Below, one piece after another: positions 35,371 to 47,286 of a stretch of DNA of 64,000 nt. The stretch is from Diaporthe sp. PMI_573 (taxonomy: Eukaryota; Ascomycota; Sordariomycetes; Diaporthales; Diaporthaceae): the NCBI GenBank assembly GCA_021399435.1, contig JAJTUP010000087.1:124001-188000 (forward strand), in the 5' to 3' direction. The notes under the pieces were generated by a model, which saw only the letters and a list, made by a program, of their open reading frames with translations, ran no database searches and was not told the origin of the DNA. Position numbers and translations under genes: made by a program. Position 1 is the first letter of the stretch, and each line of letters starts with the position of its first letter.

Positions 35371-36632
35371 GAAGCTGATGGGGACAAAGAAGGCGACAGT
35401 TCGTCGGTTGACGGGGACCGTGTGGCCCACTACTAAACCATTGTCGAAAGGAAGACGAGTGAGTATGGCCGAGTCATGGAGGACGAAGGCAAAGGCGACA
35501 GTGGGCCAGTCGAGGCCCTAGAGAGAGTCTGAACTGCTCGAGATCTGATGAAGGACAGCTGGCTTTAGTGCCTGACATGGAGGGCGCGACGGAACAGTAC
35601 AGTTAGACTAAATGAAACTGCACATGGACCGCTTTGGAAGCATAGATGTCGGAAGTGGTCGGGGGATGGTGTCTGCGTGTTGTTCTCAAGTGCTTTGTCC
35701 ACAGTCATCGATAGCGGGTCTCTCGGAGCATGAAATGAAGGTTCTGTCATTGCACTTGTCGCTGCGCTTTGTATAAAAGTATCTCAGCGTGCTCGTCTGC
35801 ACAGGTAACTCGGTGCCATATCGAAGAATGTTGTCCATGCACGTAGACACGAATCCTAAATCACATGGAGCTGTACAACCGGTACAGCTCAACCTCAACG
35901 CGTTATAATCCCAAGGCTCTCCGGCAGGGCTGCTTAAGACTTCTCCAATGCTACATAACTTTTGAGGGAGAGAATTGGCCTCACAACTCAGCGAGACAGG
36001 GTCACTTATTCAGCAAAATCATTCCCACCGTTCCTCGTAGGTGTTGGGCATTCGTGGCACCCGCTTTGTAATGTTCTACAGTCATCCCTCCTGCAAAGGT
36101 GTTACCTCCCAGAGTCCACCCGTTGAATTAGCACCAGTGATCTGACACAGAACATGATATGGAAGTCCTGCCAATGTTGTGTGAAACTGCTATGGATGGT
36201 TTGCTTGATGGGTAATTAGTTCAGAGCTTGCGATTCCAAGATGCAGTTTGTTAGAGCACAGCTACAAACCGAGGCAGCTCAGTCTTTGTTATATCGGCCG
36301 CAACCATAACATGAAAGTTTCAACAAATGGCAGGCTCCCCGGGCTGCTGAATCGAGGTGTCGATGTAAACAAAGGCACCGGCAAGGCTTTATTTACCTTA
36401 TCACCAGCCCCACATACCTGCTTCCGGAAAGCCCATTTAAAGCACTTACAAAGGAGACTCTCCGGTCACGGATGAGTACCATTTATAATTCGCCCAGTAT
36501 TGCGATGACATTGGCACTGCGTGTCCCAACATTCCATGCTATGGAAAATAGCTGCTAAGACGCTATCCGGTCTCCGCCTGCACCTGTAGACGAATACGAA
36601 ATTCGACAACGAGCTTTGGTACACTTGGCAAA
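35371..36632. other. Intergenic region, no gene seen
   Basis: 1.3 kb holding the 3' flank of the calpain gene and the promoter side of the RING gene. No supportable gene. Confidence 0.55.
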
Positions 36633-38883
36633 ATGTAGGAATCTGTCTCCCGCTGCTTCCATCTGGCCAAATTCCAAATGGAGTTGTCTGACGTATACAC
36701 TAAAGGTGCATCCGTCTGAAACGACATTACCAAGTCTGCGGGCACGACATCGAGAAGATTGTCCGCTGCGTAAGTCTCTACGTCTCAAGCTCCCGCAGGG
36801 ATGGGGTCCCCCTTTTATATATATATATACGGGCAACTTGCCGGGCTGCCACTGGGCGCCGGGGCGTGAGCACTGCTGAACAGAAACTGACAAAAACCAT
36901 AACCATAGGCTCTTCCATATTATTGGCTCACTGATCGGGTAGATGAATATACGATCCCGGAGGAACCGGCAGAATATTTCGACAAGAAAGTTAATGCGGA
37001 CGATCCGGATCCCACCCCATTTTTCGGCTGTTTTGATTGCCTCGATGAGTTTGAGGAACTGTACTCAATCGGCTGTCCAGACTGGTGAGTCATAGTAGGC
37101 GTTTGGAAACTGGGTTGGGTCCTGGTGCAAGTTGTGACTCCGTACGCTGACCGAAGGCTAATAATCTACAGCACCGGCCAAGGGAGCGTTCACAGCCAGG
37201 CTGACCTTGTATCACGAGTAGCCGGGAAGAGCGGCAAGGACAATCCGGAAGCCTATGAGTTGATGAAGCAAAATTATCATAGATACCTCATCGGTTTCAT
37301 GCAACACTGGCCTAGGCATCAATCTTTTTGTACGTGTGCATTTGCTTTAACACAATATTGCCTTTGGTGTTGGACAAGGCTTAAGCTGCCTGGACTTGCA
37401 CTGTGTTGGGGTATTTCAAAAACATAAGTTTGCTTACACTCGAGTGGCTTTAGTCCATTCAACTACCTTGGCATGGCATGCTCGCATGTCGGACCAGGAG
37501 GAGCCGGAAGATGATCCCCCGCCTCCAAACAATGCTCTCTATCAACAGATGTTGCGCGAGGACGGACCTAACCTGTGGTCTGGCCCGGAGCAGTTTCTAT
37601 TAAACATGATGGACAAGCTTCTTGCCGAGGTCAAGTGCCGTCAGGAACCAACTCACCCACCTCCAGACCGGTTTCTGGAGTGGGAAGCAAAGGAAACCCA
37701 CCTGTCTGAGCATATGCCTGCTCTCAACAATACCTCCACTGCTTTAAGGAGACGTATGGCTTTGGATCTGGAATGGAGTCTCCGGAACTGGCTGAAAATG
37801 ATTTTGATACCTCATGATGGGGAGGACGTGGACGACGAAGGGAACTCAGCACAATATGAGGAGCAGCCTTTCATCAATGAGACGTACGCATACCAAATTT
37901 ACATGTCGGCATTCAGGTCAGAAAATATTGCAGGACCTATAAATCCGGGTAAAGGCCCATACGACATCTTGGAATTCGTCCCACAGATGGACCGTTCGGT
38001 GGTGACCAGACGCATGGAACAAATGAAGGCAGACCTGATCAAGGAGATGACCAGGGCTGAGATCGAAGCTCCCAGGGGGGATGACTCACTTCTCGGGGGT
38101 CGTTCTCGCGATGAATATGACCGAAATGAGCAATTCGTCGACTGCACGCTGGACTTCATCTTCCAGCTGTTGGCGTTCGACTCGGGGCTCACGGGCGAGC
38201 GCATGATGGAGATTGCGAGGATGTTCTACTCCCTGCTCCTGGAGCCCTGGTACGATGTGTACGGGCACCCTGGGAGGCTGGCAGGCCAGCTACCACACGG
38301 CCACGAGGCGGCCAACCTCGAGCTCCGGAGCGCCATAATAGAGCTGGACGAGAGTGCCGAGGACATAAGCCTCCGCGAGACGACACAAAACTACGTCGAG
38401 CGTTTTTGGCAAAGACTCTCCTATGACGCCGTGATGGAAAGAGGTGCCATTGAGCGAACAAACGACTTGTCGTACCTCAACGTTTGTTCCTCAGCCTGGA
38501 GCTACTGGGCAACATTCTACAGCAGTTGGATGCAGATCCTCGCCAACGCCGAGCTGAGCCACACGAAGCTGACCCAGGCGCAGCTGGACGCCGGGAGCGA
38601 GAAAAGCTGCCCTATATGTGCCGACGACTACGATGTCAGCAGCGCTTTCAACTGTCCCGTCTATTATGGCTGCGCAAACAATCATGTGCTGTGCAAAAAG
38701 TGCTACACAACACTCAGCCTCGTGCCAACCAAGCCCTTTACCAGATTGGACACTGATAAACACTGCCCAACATGCCGGGCCCTCATTCCGTACAAAGAAG
38801 CCATGAACATCAATCTTCTAGGTCGAATGCGGTTCATGCCGACGCTCAATTGCGACCTCGCGCGTGATAGCTTCGCAAACTAG
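36633..38883 (+). CDS. RING-type zinc finger protein with N-terminal CGH motif; start codon split by an intron
   Basis: Five exons (36633-36634, 36706-36769, 36909-37084, 37172-37329, 37454-38883) join in phase to 609 residues. The inferred start is AT|G, with the first intron (36635-36705) between T and G. The spliced context caaaATGtgc is a strong fungal start and gives MCIRLKRHYQVCGHDIEKIV, an N-terminal Cys/CGH pattern common in fungal zinc-binding proteins. Near the C-terminus is a RING-like finger: CPICADDYDV, then CANNHVLCKKCY, then HCPTCRAL. The middle is acidic and helical without a known domain. A RING of this kind suggests ubiquitin-ligase activity (inference). The first in-frame Met of the long last exon (37486) would give a 465-residue form if the upstream exons are not used. 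The exons from 36909 on are more certain than the first two. Confidence 0.65.
36818..36830. repeat. Short (TA)n tract inside an intron of the RING gene
   Basis: A TATATATATATA run in the 139-nt intron between exons 2 and 3 of the RING gene. Confidence 0.8.
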
Positions 38884-41002
38884 TCTACAGCCCGATAGCT
38901 CCTGAGTGGCAAGGGCACGGCTCGGTGGGGCTCCCATGTCGAATCTGGGGATCAGGGGTGCGCTTGCTCAATCTTTCATTGTACTTTCTTCCTTGGTCTG
39001 CGCGCAATCATTGTATAATTACTACCACAGAATACACAATGATCGAGATAAGTGGTTGTATTTGATTGGTGGGAAGAGACCTTGAGTTTTGTTTGCGAGA
39101 CCGTGACAATTCTTTTATATGTGATATGCACAACGTGTTTAGCTTCATCGAATGACAGAGCACGAGAAATCCAAGTTGTAACATTACTTGCGAAAAGACA
39201 TTCCTCCTTCAGACGGAACAGCCCCTAAAGGGCACCTATCAATTCCGTGGGTATGCCCACAGGATACGGTGGGGACTCGGGCCGACTGAGCAGCGCTTGA
39301 CCGTCTGCCCAGGTAGTACACTGCGGGCGAGGCAAAGACAGCTCCATGAGTTATTCACCTGCACCGAGCCGGCGAAACCCCATGTCTCTGATCTGCATGA
39401 CCTAAGGCTTTCTCCATCGCTGTGAGTTAGCGGCATTCGACGAATGCTCCACTCCAGATACCATCTTCTTGCCCAATGCCAATAATATTGTCAACACTAC
39501 TGCTAGTGGAAAGGTTATATCTTCGATAAATGATGTCGACCAGGTCATGCTGCCTGCACAGTTCCGCTTGAATCGCAGTGGTGATAAGTTATGGTCAAGC
39601 GTGTAGTCGTCTCAACCCCTCTTCCTTGCTCAATACATACATCTTGAGAACTGTTCCACAAATTTCTCAATAACGCCTCGTGTATTCGCAGTAGTACACC
39701 GCATCATTCCCGGCTCTACAAGTCAGTGATCGCGTCAGCCTGAGTTGACTTGACAGTGACTGCATTGTGGAGAGGCTCGGGGTTTTTCCCGCGATGGTGG
39801 CTGAGTCGTGCAGGTGTGCACTATTGATATTGTTATTAAGATTCGATCCTCGCCGAGTCATTCCTGTCCAGGGCGAACTTGAGAGCGGTCTAAGATATCA
39901 ATTTCGGGGGCCAGGCTTGCCTCATGCCCTCCTCTATCACCTGGGGCTTTGACCATCTAGCCTCGTACCATATTGTCGGGATAGATCTCCCAATAACCCC
40001 CCCAGAGACACCACACATTTACTCCGAGTAATACCATGAGGTCACCTTGTCTGCCCGCTGGCACTGGAATCATAACCGGGGACCTTGATCTCAATGCCCA
40101 TTCCATACCGCCCTAAAGTCAGGAAACCTTGCCCCTAGGAGATAGGGTTAAAGAGAAGCAAAAGAAAAAAAGAAGAAAAAATACACAAAAGCTTAAAACG
40201 CGATAACAGCCTGGAACCCCTTTCCCGTTCCGTCCAAATCCCTCATGATAAGATGTCATTATATCAGTTGTTGCCGGCGTGGCCGATAATAGTTTCGGAC
40301 AGGGTGGAGCGACCCCACCGACCCACGCTTCCCTGACACCTCTGCCAAGAGGCATGTCATGGCAGCCCGTCTCGGCTTCTCCACGGGGGAGGGGGTGTCA
40401 GGAAATCGCCCTCGAATCGACAGGAATGGAGGCGGAAGGATTAATCCAGTCGTGCCCCAGGACGCCAAGCCCCCCAGTGGGAGAAAACAAAAATGCCAGG
40501 GGGACGTTTTGGAAACGCGGTCCTTCCTCCTCATACTGTACTGGCAGAAACTGCAGAGTGTTGCAGCAGCGTGAAATCCGCACCGGTGGTATCATCCGCT
40601 CCATCATGAATGAGTCGTGCCATCGTCGATGTTTTGCTTGGCTGGCCTCGATTGCCCTGCTTCCAGGGAATGCCCAGTGTTCCCAGCTTCTTTTTGGTTG
40701 CACGCGAGCCAGTCGTTGAGTCCGTGTCACCAGTCATGTGTGATTACTTCGCCATGCCTGGGACGTGTCTTGAGGCATACTCTTTAGACACCTTGGACTC
40801 TGGTGATAACTTTGGTCAGCACTATGTCAGATCTATATGGGGAAATAGTTCACGTGACGAGATGCTCCTGCCGGAACTTGGTGCATGTCAGAAGTACCAA
40901 CTGCAGGAGTGGGGACCGGTGAAGGGTACATGTACGTCTCGAGTGATTGCTCAGACAGATAGATCACCGGATCGACCCATCGCCCTGACCGATCGGCGTG
41001 CG
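38884..41002. other. Intergenic region, no gene seen
   Basis: 2.1 kb between convergent genes. Short ORFs only. The longest open frames around 40280-40740 are on overlapping strands and show no recognisable motif. Confidence 0.55.
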
Positions 41003-42436
41003 TCACGGCTGTGATGGAGACAACATCCGTGGGCAGATCTCGCGGGAGATGGGGAAAGCGCCCACAGCGCACAGAGGGAAGACAGAAATTGTGTGTGTGT
41101 GTGTGTGTGTGTGTGTCCGAGAGAGATGGTGTGAGTGGGACTTACCGAGACTGGTAGGCGAAGACAAGGGCGTTCCGTTGCTGGGGGTCAGATACCCACA
41201 CACCGAGTCGAGCTTCATCTCGCCGACGCTGTACAGCTCGCACTTGACGCGCTTGCTGTCCACGCCCAGGTCGATGAGCTGCTGCATCATGGTCTTCATG
41301 AAGAGCTCGGGCCCGCAGATGTAGTACTCGGTGCCGCTGTGGCCCAGGTGCAGCAGCGAGGGGGACACCTTGGGCAGGTCGATGCGGCAGTTGTGGTCGT
41401 ACGTGACGCCCTGGATGTCGCCCCGGGTGAGCACCGTCTTGAAAATGGTCGTGTTGAGGTTCGGGCAGCGGCGCTTCAGCACCGTCAGGCGCGTGTTGAA
41501 GGGCACGTCCTCGCGGCAGCCGTGGATCCAGGACATGTGCCGCGTGGGCTGCTCCTCGGTGACGGCGTTGAGGATCGAGACGAGGGGCCCGACGCCGCCG
41601 CCTGCCGAGATCAGCACGATGGGCACGCTGCTGGGCACCGTCGTGTCGAGGAAGAAGTCGCCGGACGGGTGGCTGCACTCGATGTCGTCGCCCGTCTTGA
41701 CGCGGTCGATGAGTATGTTGGAGAGCATGCCCGGGTCGTGGTATGCCGTGTGCGCCTTTGCCTTCTTGACTGTGATGCGGTAGTAGTCCCCGCCGCGCGG
41801 CGAGTCTGACATGGAGTACTGTCTCGTCTGGTAGTAGCCGATCTCAGGAACAAACAGCCTGATGCTGATGTACTGCCCCGGCAGGAACTTGGGCAGCTGC
41901 ATGCCGTCCTTTGGCACCAGGTAGAAGCTGAAGAGGTCATCGGACTCGCAGACCTTGCGGTCCAGCTTGAACTTGCGCCATGAACCCCACTTGTACCTGT
42001 CAAAGTCCTTGTAGATGATCTTTTCCCTGCCAATCATCATGTTGGAGAGGATCTTGTAGGCCTTGAGCCAAGCCGCCTTGCACTCGGGAGTCAGGGCCGG
42101 GCCCATGACATCCTCAAATGTCTCGATGAGCAGGCCGCCGAGGATCTCATAGTGCTCGGGTTTTATGCCGAGCGTGCAGTGCTTGTTGCAGATGCGCTCG
42201 AGCTTCGGGATAAGCTCTGAGATGTTGTTGACGCTGGTGGCGAAGCGCAGGATGACGACGGTCAGTGCCCGCGCCAGGCGGCCGTCCTTGAGGTGGATGA
42301 CATTGAGGGTGTTGTTGAGCTCTGGGTGCCTCTTGACGAGGGTGCTGTAGACGATGTCCGAGATGGACTCGCCGTGCTCCTTGAGGAAGGGTATGGTCCC
42401 CTTGACCAGCTGGGCCTCCTTATATGTTAACGCCAT
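41003..42436 (-). CDS. fhb: Flavohemoglobin (nitric oxide dioxygenase)
   Basis: 477 residues as an open frame. The globin domain (about 1-140) has the B10 Tyr30, the proximal F8 His86 in NKHCTLGIKPEHY and Tyr96. The distal E7 position aligns by eye to Leu54 rather than the Gln of bacterial Hmp. The FAD-binding barrel carries RQYSMSDSPRGG, and the NAD(P)-binding domain carries SAGGGVGPLVS and CGPELFMKTMMQQL. The reaction is NO + O2 + NAD(P)H to nitrate, protecting against nitrosative stress. The family fold ends near ELYSVGEMKLD. The rest of the frame runs into a (GT)13 repeat that would encode a His/Thr repeat, so the true C-terminus is doubtful. A GTAAGT donor at 41145 suggests a 3' intron instead. 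Starts at 42436. Confidence 0.9.
   Translation of the reverse strand: MALTYKEAQLVKGTIPFLKEHGESISDIVYSTLVKRHPELNNTLNVIHLKDGRLARALTVVILRFATSVNNISELIPKLERICNKHCTLGIKPEHYEILGGLLIETFEDVMGPALTPECKAAWLKAYKILSNMMIGREKIIYKDFDRYKWGSWRKFKLDRKVCESDDLFSFYLVPKDGMQLPKFLPGQYISIRLFVPEIGYYQTRQYSMSDSPRGGDYYRITVKKAKAHTAYHDPGMLSNILIDRVKTGDDIECSHPSGDFFLDTTVPSSVPIVLISAGGGVGPLVSILNAVTEEQPTRHMSWIHGCREDVPFNTRLTVLKRRCPNLNTTIFKTVLTRGDIQGVTYDHNCRIDLPKVSPSLLHLGHSGTEYYICGPELFMKTMMQQLIDLGVDSKRVKCELYSVGEMKLDSVCGYLTPSNGTPLSSPTSLGKSHSHHLSRTHTHTHTHTISVFPLCAVGAFPISREICPRMLSPSQP
41091..41116. repeat. (GT)13 microsatellite
   Basis: Perfect dinucleotide repeat at the 3' end of the flavohemoglobin gene. It lies just downstream of a GTAAGT splice donor on the minus strand, so it is more likely intron or 3' UTR than coding. 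Confidence 0.97.
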
Positions 42437-43086
42437 GCTTGAGGTTGCTAGTGTAGTGCCGGCCTGCCGTGGGCGGACTGGACCGGGGGGGGAAACTCGG
42501 GGATGGTGGAGGAAAGTGGGAAAGAGAAACGGACTAATGCAGATATGAAGATTCAGGATAGAGATTTGGCATGTTCTGGTTTATATCGTACGATTACCTG
42601 TAGATTGGAAAACGTGGGAGCCACGTTGTAACCCACGCCGGCGGGCGATGCTTGTGCTTGTCAGCCCGGATGTAATGCTACCCCTGGACCCCCTATTCAG
42701 CGAGAGAAGTACTGTGTAACCGCCTCCCCCGGCCTTTGGTCCTCCCCCCGGTCCGTCCAGCCCAGTAGTCCTCAACCTCCTCCTCCCCCGTTGTCCCCGA
42801 CGGCATGGCACCTCTGATCGTTCCCTCTTTTTACTGTGTACTTTTGTCCCCTTCTCTCTTATTTTGTCTCCCTCACCCACCCCCGCCCCCAAATTACCTT
42901 TCCTTGTTCAATGCGTCTATTGCTAGGCGTGGGTCTGCTGCCAGTCATGTTCGTACTTCTGAACGCGTACCGACCCTGTTCCAGGTATATGCGGGAAATT
43001 CTGACCGCGCACAGCCGAGGATCTCCCTGGAGGCGGAATGAGTGATTGAATTAGTGGTGGCAGTGCGGCCCAGGTAATCCGTAAGT

Positions 43087-43110
43087 CATCAGTCAGTCAG
43101 TCAGTCAGTT
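43087..43110. repeat. (CAGT)n microsatellite, about 5 units
   Basis: Tandem CAGT tetranucleotide run about 650 bp upstream of the flavohemoglobin start codon. Confidence 0.9.
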
Positions 43111-45153
43111 AGGCGCACCCCAAAACCGTTGCAGAATGGACCCTTGCCTGTCACAACATGACGTCGGGGCTTGGGGTGGATCACTCTCGGAAACGAGGTC
43201 TCTCTGCCCGGAGCATTGGGTTGCTTGAGGCCCAGCTCTGCCGCAAGCGAGCGTTACTTCGCACCTGAGCCGGGTGGCACTCTGGCGTCCATCGGGGCGA
43301 GATAAAAGCAAGACCATGCGACATGTCATTTAAATATGCTTTGGCCACCGGCCCCTCTCGATGCACACGTGGACGGAGGCCTGAAGCTTTGACCTCTGTG
43401 CTGCGTGTGTGTTTTTGTTCTTGTTCCGTGTGGTTGCCCGAGTGCAGTGCATGCTCCTCTGCTGTGGTGTACTTCTGCAGACCAAATGGCAGGGGATCGA
43501 CTGACCATCCGCTAACTCTCCCTGGGGTTCCCACTCCTCCCTTGTGAAACCGCGAGCCTGCCAACCCCGTCTCCACGGGCTCGTCTTGATGGCCACTGGG
43601 ATTCGGTGCATCTGGTGGAATTCAGGAGCTGCTCGTCTCCATTGCTGCCGCTCCACAGGTGTCTGTAGATTACCGGGTTGACGTCCCATGCGAGTCATAC
43701 AGCCGCGCTGTCGAACGGGGTTGCTGGTTGCTGCTTTCTCCGAATGCCTGTAGGGATCAGATCTGGATTACCACTTACAGTTTACACTTTCGCTCCGGGC
43801 TTTGGACCTAACTGTGCCGGGAGGGGTTGGTTGGATTTTCTTTATTTCTCTCTTTTACTGCCCTACAGCACGGTTGGTTTCCTCCGTCGATCAACGGAGA
43901 TGGCGGTCTTCGTGTTTGTTTCTTGCTGGTGCTGGCCGAGTCATTTTTCCTGTGTGACATGAAGAGCCGCATATCCGCAAATCCCCCAGAATTCTTGAGA
44001 CTTGGGGACACCTTGCCCGGCCTGTCCGGCCCAACGGTCGCCGTTACACAGTACAAGATTGCGACCAAAGTGCAAGATATTGCCCAGAGAGGCCTGGAGG
44101 TGTGAAGGTTTTTGCGACCATATATCCTCGCAGCCTGCACGGCACCCTGCCGAGCTGCCCCTGTCTCTAATTAACCTGGCTAGCTGTGTCACCTCTCTTT
44201 CGCTGCCGGATTCGAAGCTTGCGATTGCAGTAAGAGCCCTGAGTTCGGCTCTGCAGTAGGCTAGCAGCAAACTCAGGCGCTACACATGCAGCGCACAGCG
44301 ATGCTGGACCAACCAAATCAAGTACAGAAGACTATCGACATGGATTACCAATCGTGCCAAGGAGATTAACCTTGAGCCTCAGGGATGCCGGGTGCGGCTC
44401 CCTTGCCGAACCGAGATTCTCCCACCGAGGCGCTCCTTTTAACGCGGCAGCTGCGCGGTACTTCCGTACTGTCCTGTCTGGCTGCGTAGTTTTGAGAAGG
44501 GTCTGCGTCGCAAATGCCCACTGCCTGGCTGTACTTCTGCTGAATATCCGGGGCGCACTAGGGCGGTCGCATTGGCGCCCCCTCTCTCAGCCCAGCCAGC
44601 CCTCCCCCTCCTACACACAGTTGCCCATGCGCATCAGGCTTGTATATAAGCGTGGCGGCACACCGGTTGGCTCCGGGGCTCCGGGGTCTCGTGTGCTCCG
44701 GGTGATGGAGGGGCGGATCTCAGCGGCGGGCCTACGGGATTTCCAAGCCGGAGGCTGAACGGAAATCACAACAGACCAAATGTCAGCAAATCTCCTTCAA
44801 TATTATTATTGATCCCATTTTTTCTGGGGGTCTGAGCGGTTCGACGATCAAGCTCGGAACTTTGGGGAAAAACCACCGAACTACTGGTCCCCACGCCAAA
44901 CTGTACGAGTTCATGTACGTATTTGTTGGCCCCACTCCCCGGGCACACGTATGCGAGATCTCCCTGGGTTCGTGGCTAGCGGCTTTGAGGATCGTGATTG
45001 GATTTTGGCTTTGACACTGGTCTTCGCCGTGGTGCGGCCCAACCTTGGCGGTACTGTGCAGGAGCTCATGCACCCTAAACAATCACCACTCCCTCCGACT
45101 TGTCTGTGCGAGCTCTTGAAGTTATGCCGGAAATTTCGCCACAGACAGTCCCA

Positions 45154-45179
45154 GGCGGTCTGGCGGTCTGGCGGTCTGG
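45154..45179. repeat. 8-bp tandem repeat, three units
   Basis: Three head-to-tail copies of GGCGGTCT plus a partial copy in the intergenic region. Confidence 0.9.
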
Positions 45180-47286
45180 TACTGATGTGGCAGTGTGGCT
45201 GTTCGAGATGGGACATGTCATCAAGCTCACCAGGCCCTCATACCGGAGCCGAGGCCTGTCCAAAACTTGCTTCTTCAACTTCCTGAGCCATCGCGACTGG
45301 TTCTTCACCCCGGCTGCTGCATGATGTAGCCTACTCTGAGGCGTCCAGTCTACCTCCAATACACAGTACTAGGGAGGGCAAAGAGCCCGGAAAATAGGGC
45401 ACGGTGCTTGTTTTCAGTGCGCATGGCTGCCTGCCTGTGAGCTGAAATACTGCGCTCTGTCGTGGCTTGCAACAGCTTTCCTGCCGCCACTCCCGGCTCC
45501 ACATCTTGACCCGCGGCACCTGGGGACTGGCAGACGTACGGAGAACAGCGAGATAGGTGTGAAGTCCGAGCAACATGATTGGTTCCATAGATCATCACAT
45601 GACTTTGGACCTCAATATTTGGGACTACAAAGTGAGCATGCAGGGCATGTTGGTTATTCTTGGACTAGCCCCCATTATGGAGCCTGCACGACCCCACGAG
45701 CAGCAACCGGCAGTTGTTAGAAACGAGCATTGGCCCACCAGATTCGTGTTGCCCCGACCTTGCCTGACTGGATACAGATTCATGTAGTCTTATCTGGGTA
45801 TTGTAGATTCGTAATCTTTATTGACAGACGGACTTGAGCCTGACTCGATAGACTGAAGCCTGCGCATTGCAAGGGTGACAGGGCACCTCAGCATACTAGT
45901 AGTAGTGCGATCTCGGTGCGAGCAGCAAGGTTCAACAGACTGACAAGACAGACGAGACTGACGGGACAGAAGACAAAGCCCTATCTTATTCACGCCAGCT
46001 GAATAAGATGACGTTACGACAAATAGCACTGCTGCCCAACCGAGCCCGTCTGGCCTAGTGTGCAGCTGTCAAACATCAAACGAAACCTGGTGTCGTGAGA
46101 CAAGGCAGACTAAATCATAAGCATACCTAATGATCGACAGTGATTGCTCGGTTGTGGTCACACTAGGAGACCGGTTCATTGTTGAGACGAGGAACACGAT
46201 TCCTCACGATCACGCCGTCACTCCTGGAAGCTTGCACGTTCCATGGCATGCACAAACCTTGAGGATCCTGCGAACAGTGTTCCTGATGAGGGGCTTCTAT
46301 GTCTGTGTTGCACACCACGGCAAATAGAATTGTATCCGTATTATCATGTGGCCTAATCTTCATGTGACGCATGGACCATTGTCCTGCGATAAAACTATCA
46401 TTCAGAGTTCCCGTGGACTGTTCTATACTGGTGGGATCTTCCACGGAAGGTTTCAACTTGATTCTACTGCGCGGGATCGATGTGAGAGCCCTGACTTTGC
46501 ACGCCACTCCCCTCACAAGTGCCCGCCTCTCTCTAAGGATACGACGCCGATCGTCCAATGCGGTCGCCGATCTCTGCCGGATACATCAACCAGTGACAAC
46601 CACCGCAAACTTTAATGGCAGAGGCATTTGCCATCCTGCTTTTTTCATCCCTAAAAACTATGCTGCCCTCCAAGGTTGTACCCGCCGGACGCCAGGCCGT
46701 CCCCTCCCGGGGACGTCATATCCCGAGTCTGTGCGGATGAACAGACGGGATGCGTGCTCGGCAGCATTACCCACAAGTCAGCGCGCTGACTTACGCGTGT
46801 ACGACAGGAGCATCCCTAACGAATCTCGCTTCCGCTGCGACTTTCTCTTCACAATCCTGCGTGCGGAGATTTGGAATCCCACTCGAGAAGTCGCTGCCAT
46901 GTGTCGGGTAAGGGAGGTGGCAGAGTGGGTTCTCCGCCATCGCCGAAGTACTCCGTAGACGCACAACAACATGACTGACCCCCATGCCCGGCCCCTGGCA
47001 CTGCCGACCTCTTCCCTGCATGTTCGTAGCTCATGTCATGATCAATGCACGTTTTGTCTTGTGCTGGATTACAAAAGGAACTTGCACCGAGTAATAAACT
47101 GGGTCTGACGATGATTTTGGGTTCAGGTTCACTATCGACTTCTCGCACGAGGCACGGTTCATCTCGCTGCTCGGAGACCACAAGTACTATTTGATCTCAC
47201 AGGTGCGCCGTGCACCACCGCTAGTAGTCGGACGAGGAGAACAAGATACACCATTCCGCTCTATTATTCTGTGAGACGATGGCGAT

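Larger units (their letters stand above)
42437..47286. other. Long intergenic region between divergent genes, no gene seen
   Basis: 4.8 kb holding promoters of the flavohemoglobin (-) and the PTH11-like (+) genes. It contains the CAGT repeat near 43090, an 8-bp GGCGGTCT triplication at about 45154-45179 and an orphan TATATAAG at 44643-44650. The many ORFs are under 200 codons, overlap on both strands and lack recognisable motifs. Confidence 0.5.

Noticed and set aside
40833..41072. 79-codon minus-strand ORF as a certain last exon of flavohemoglobin
   Set aside because: It joins in phase after the GTAAGT donor, but the resulting tail has no family similarity, so it is mentioned only as a possibility.
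41135..41809. 224-codon + strand ORF
   Set aside because: Antisense shadow of the flavohemoglobin gene.
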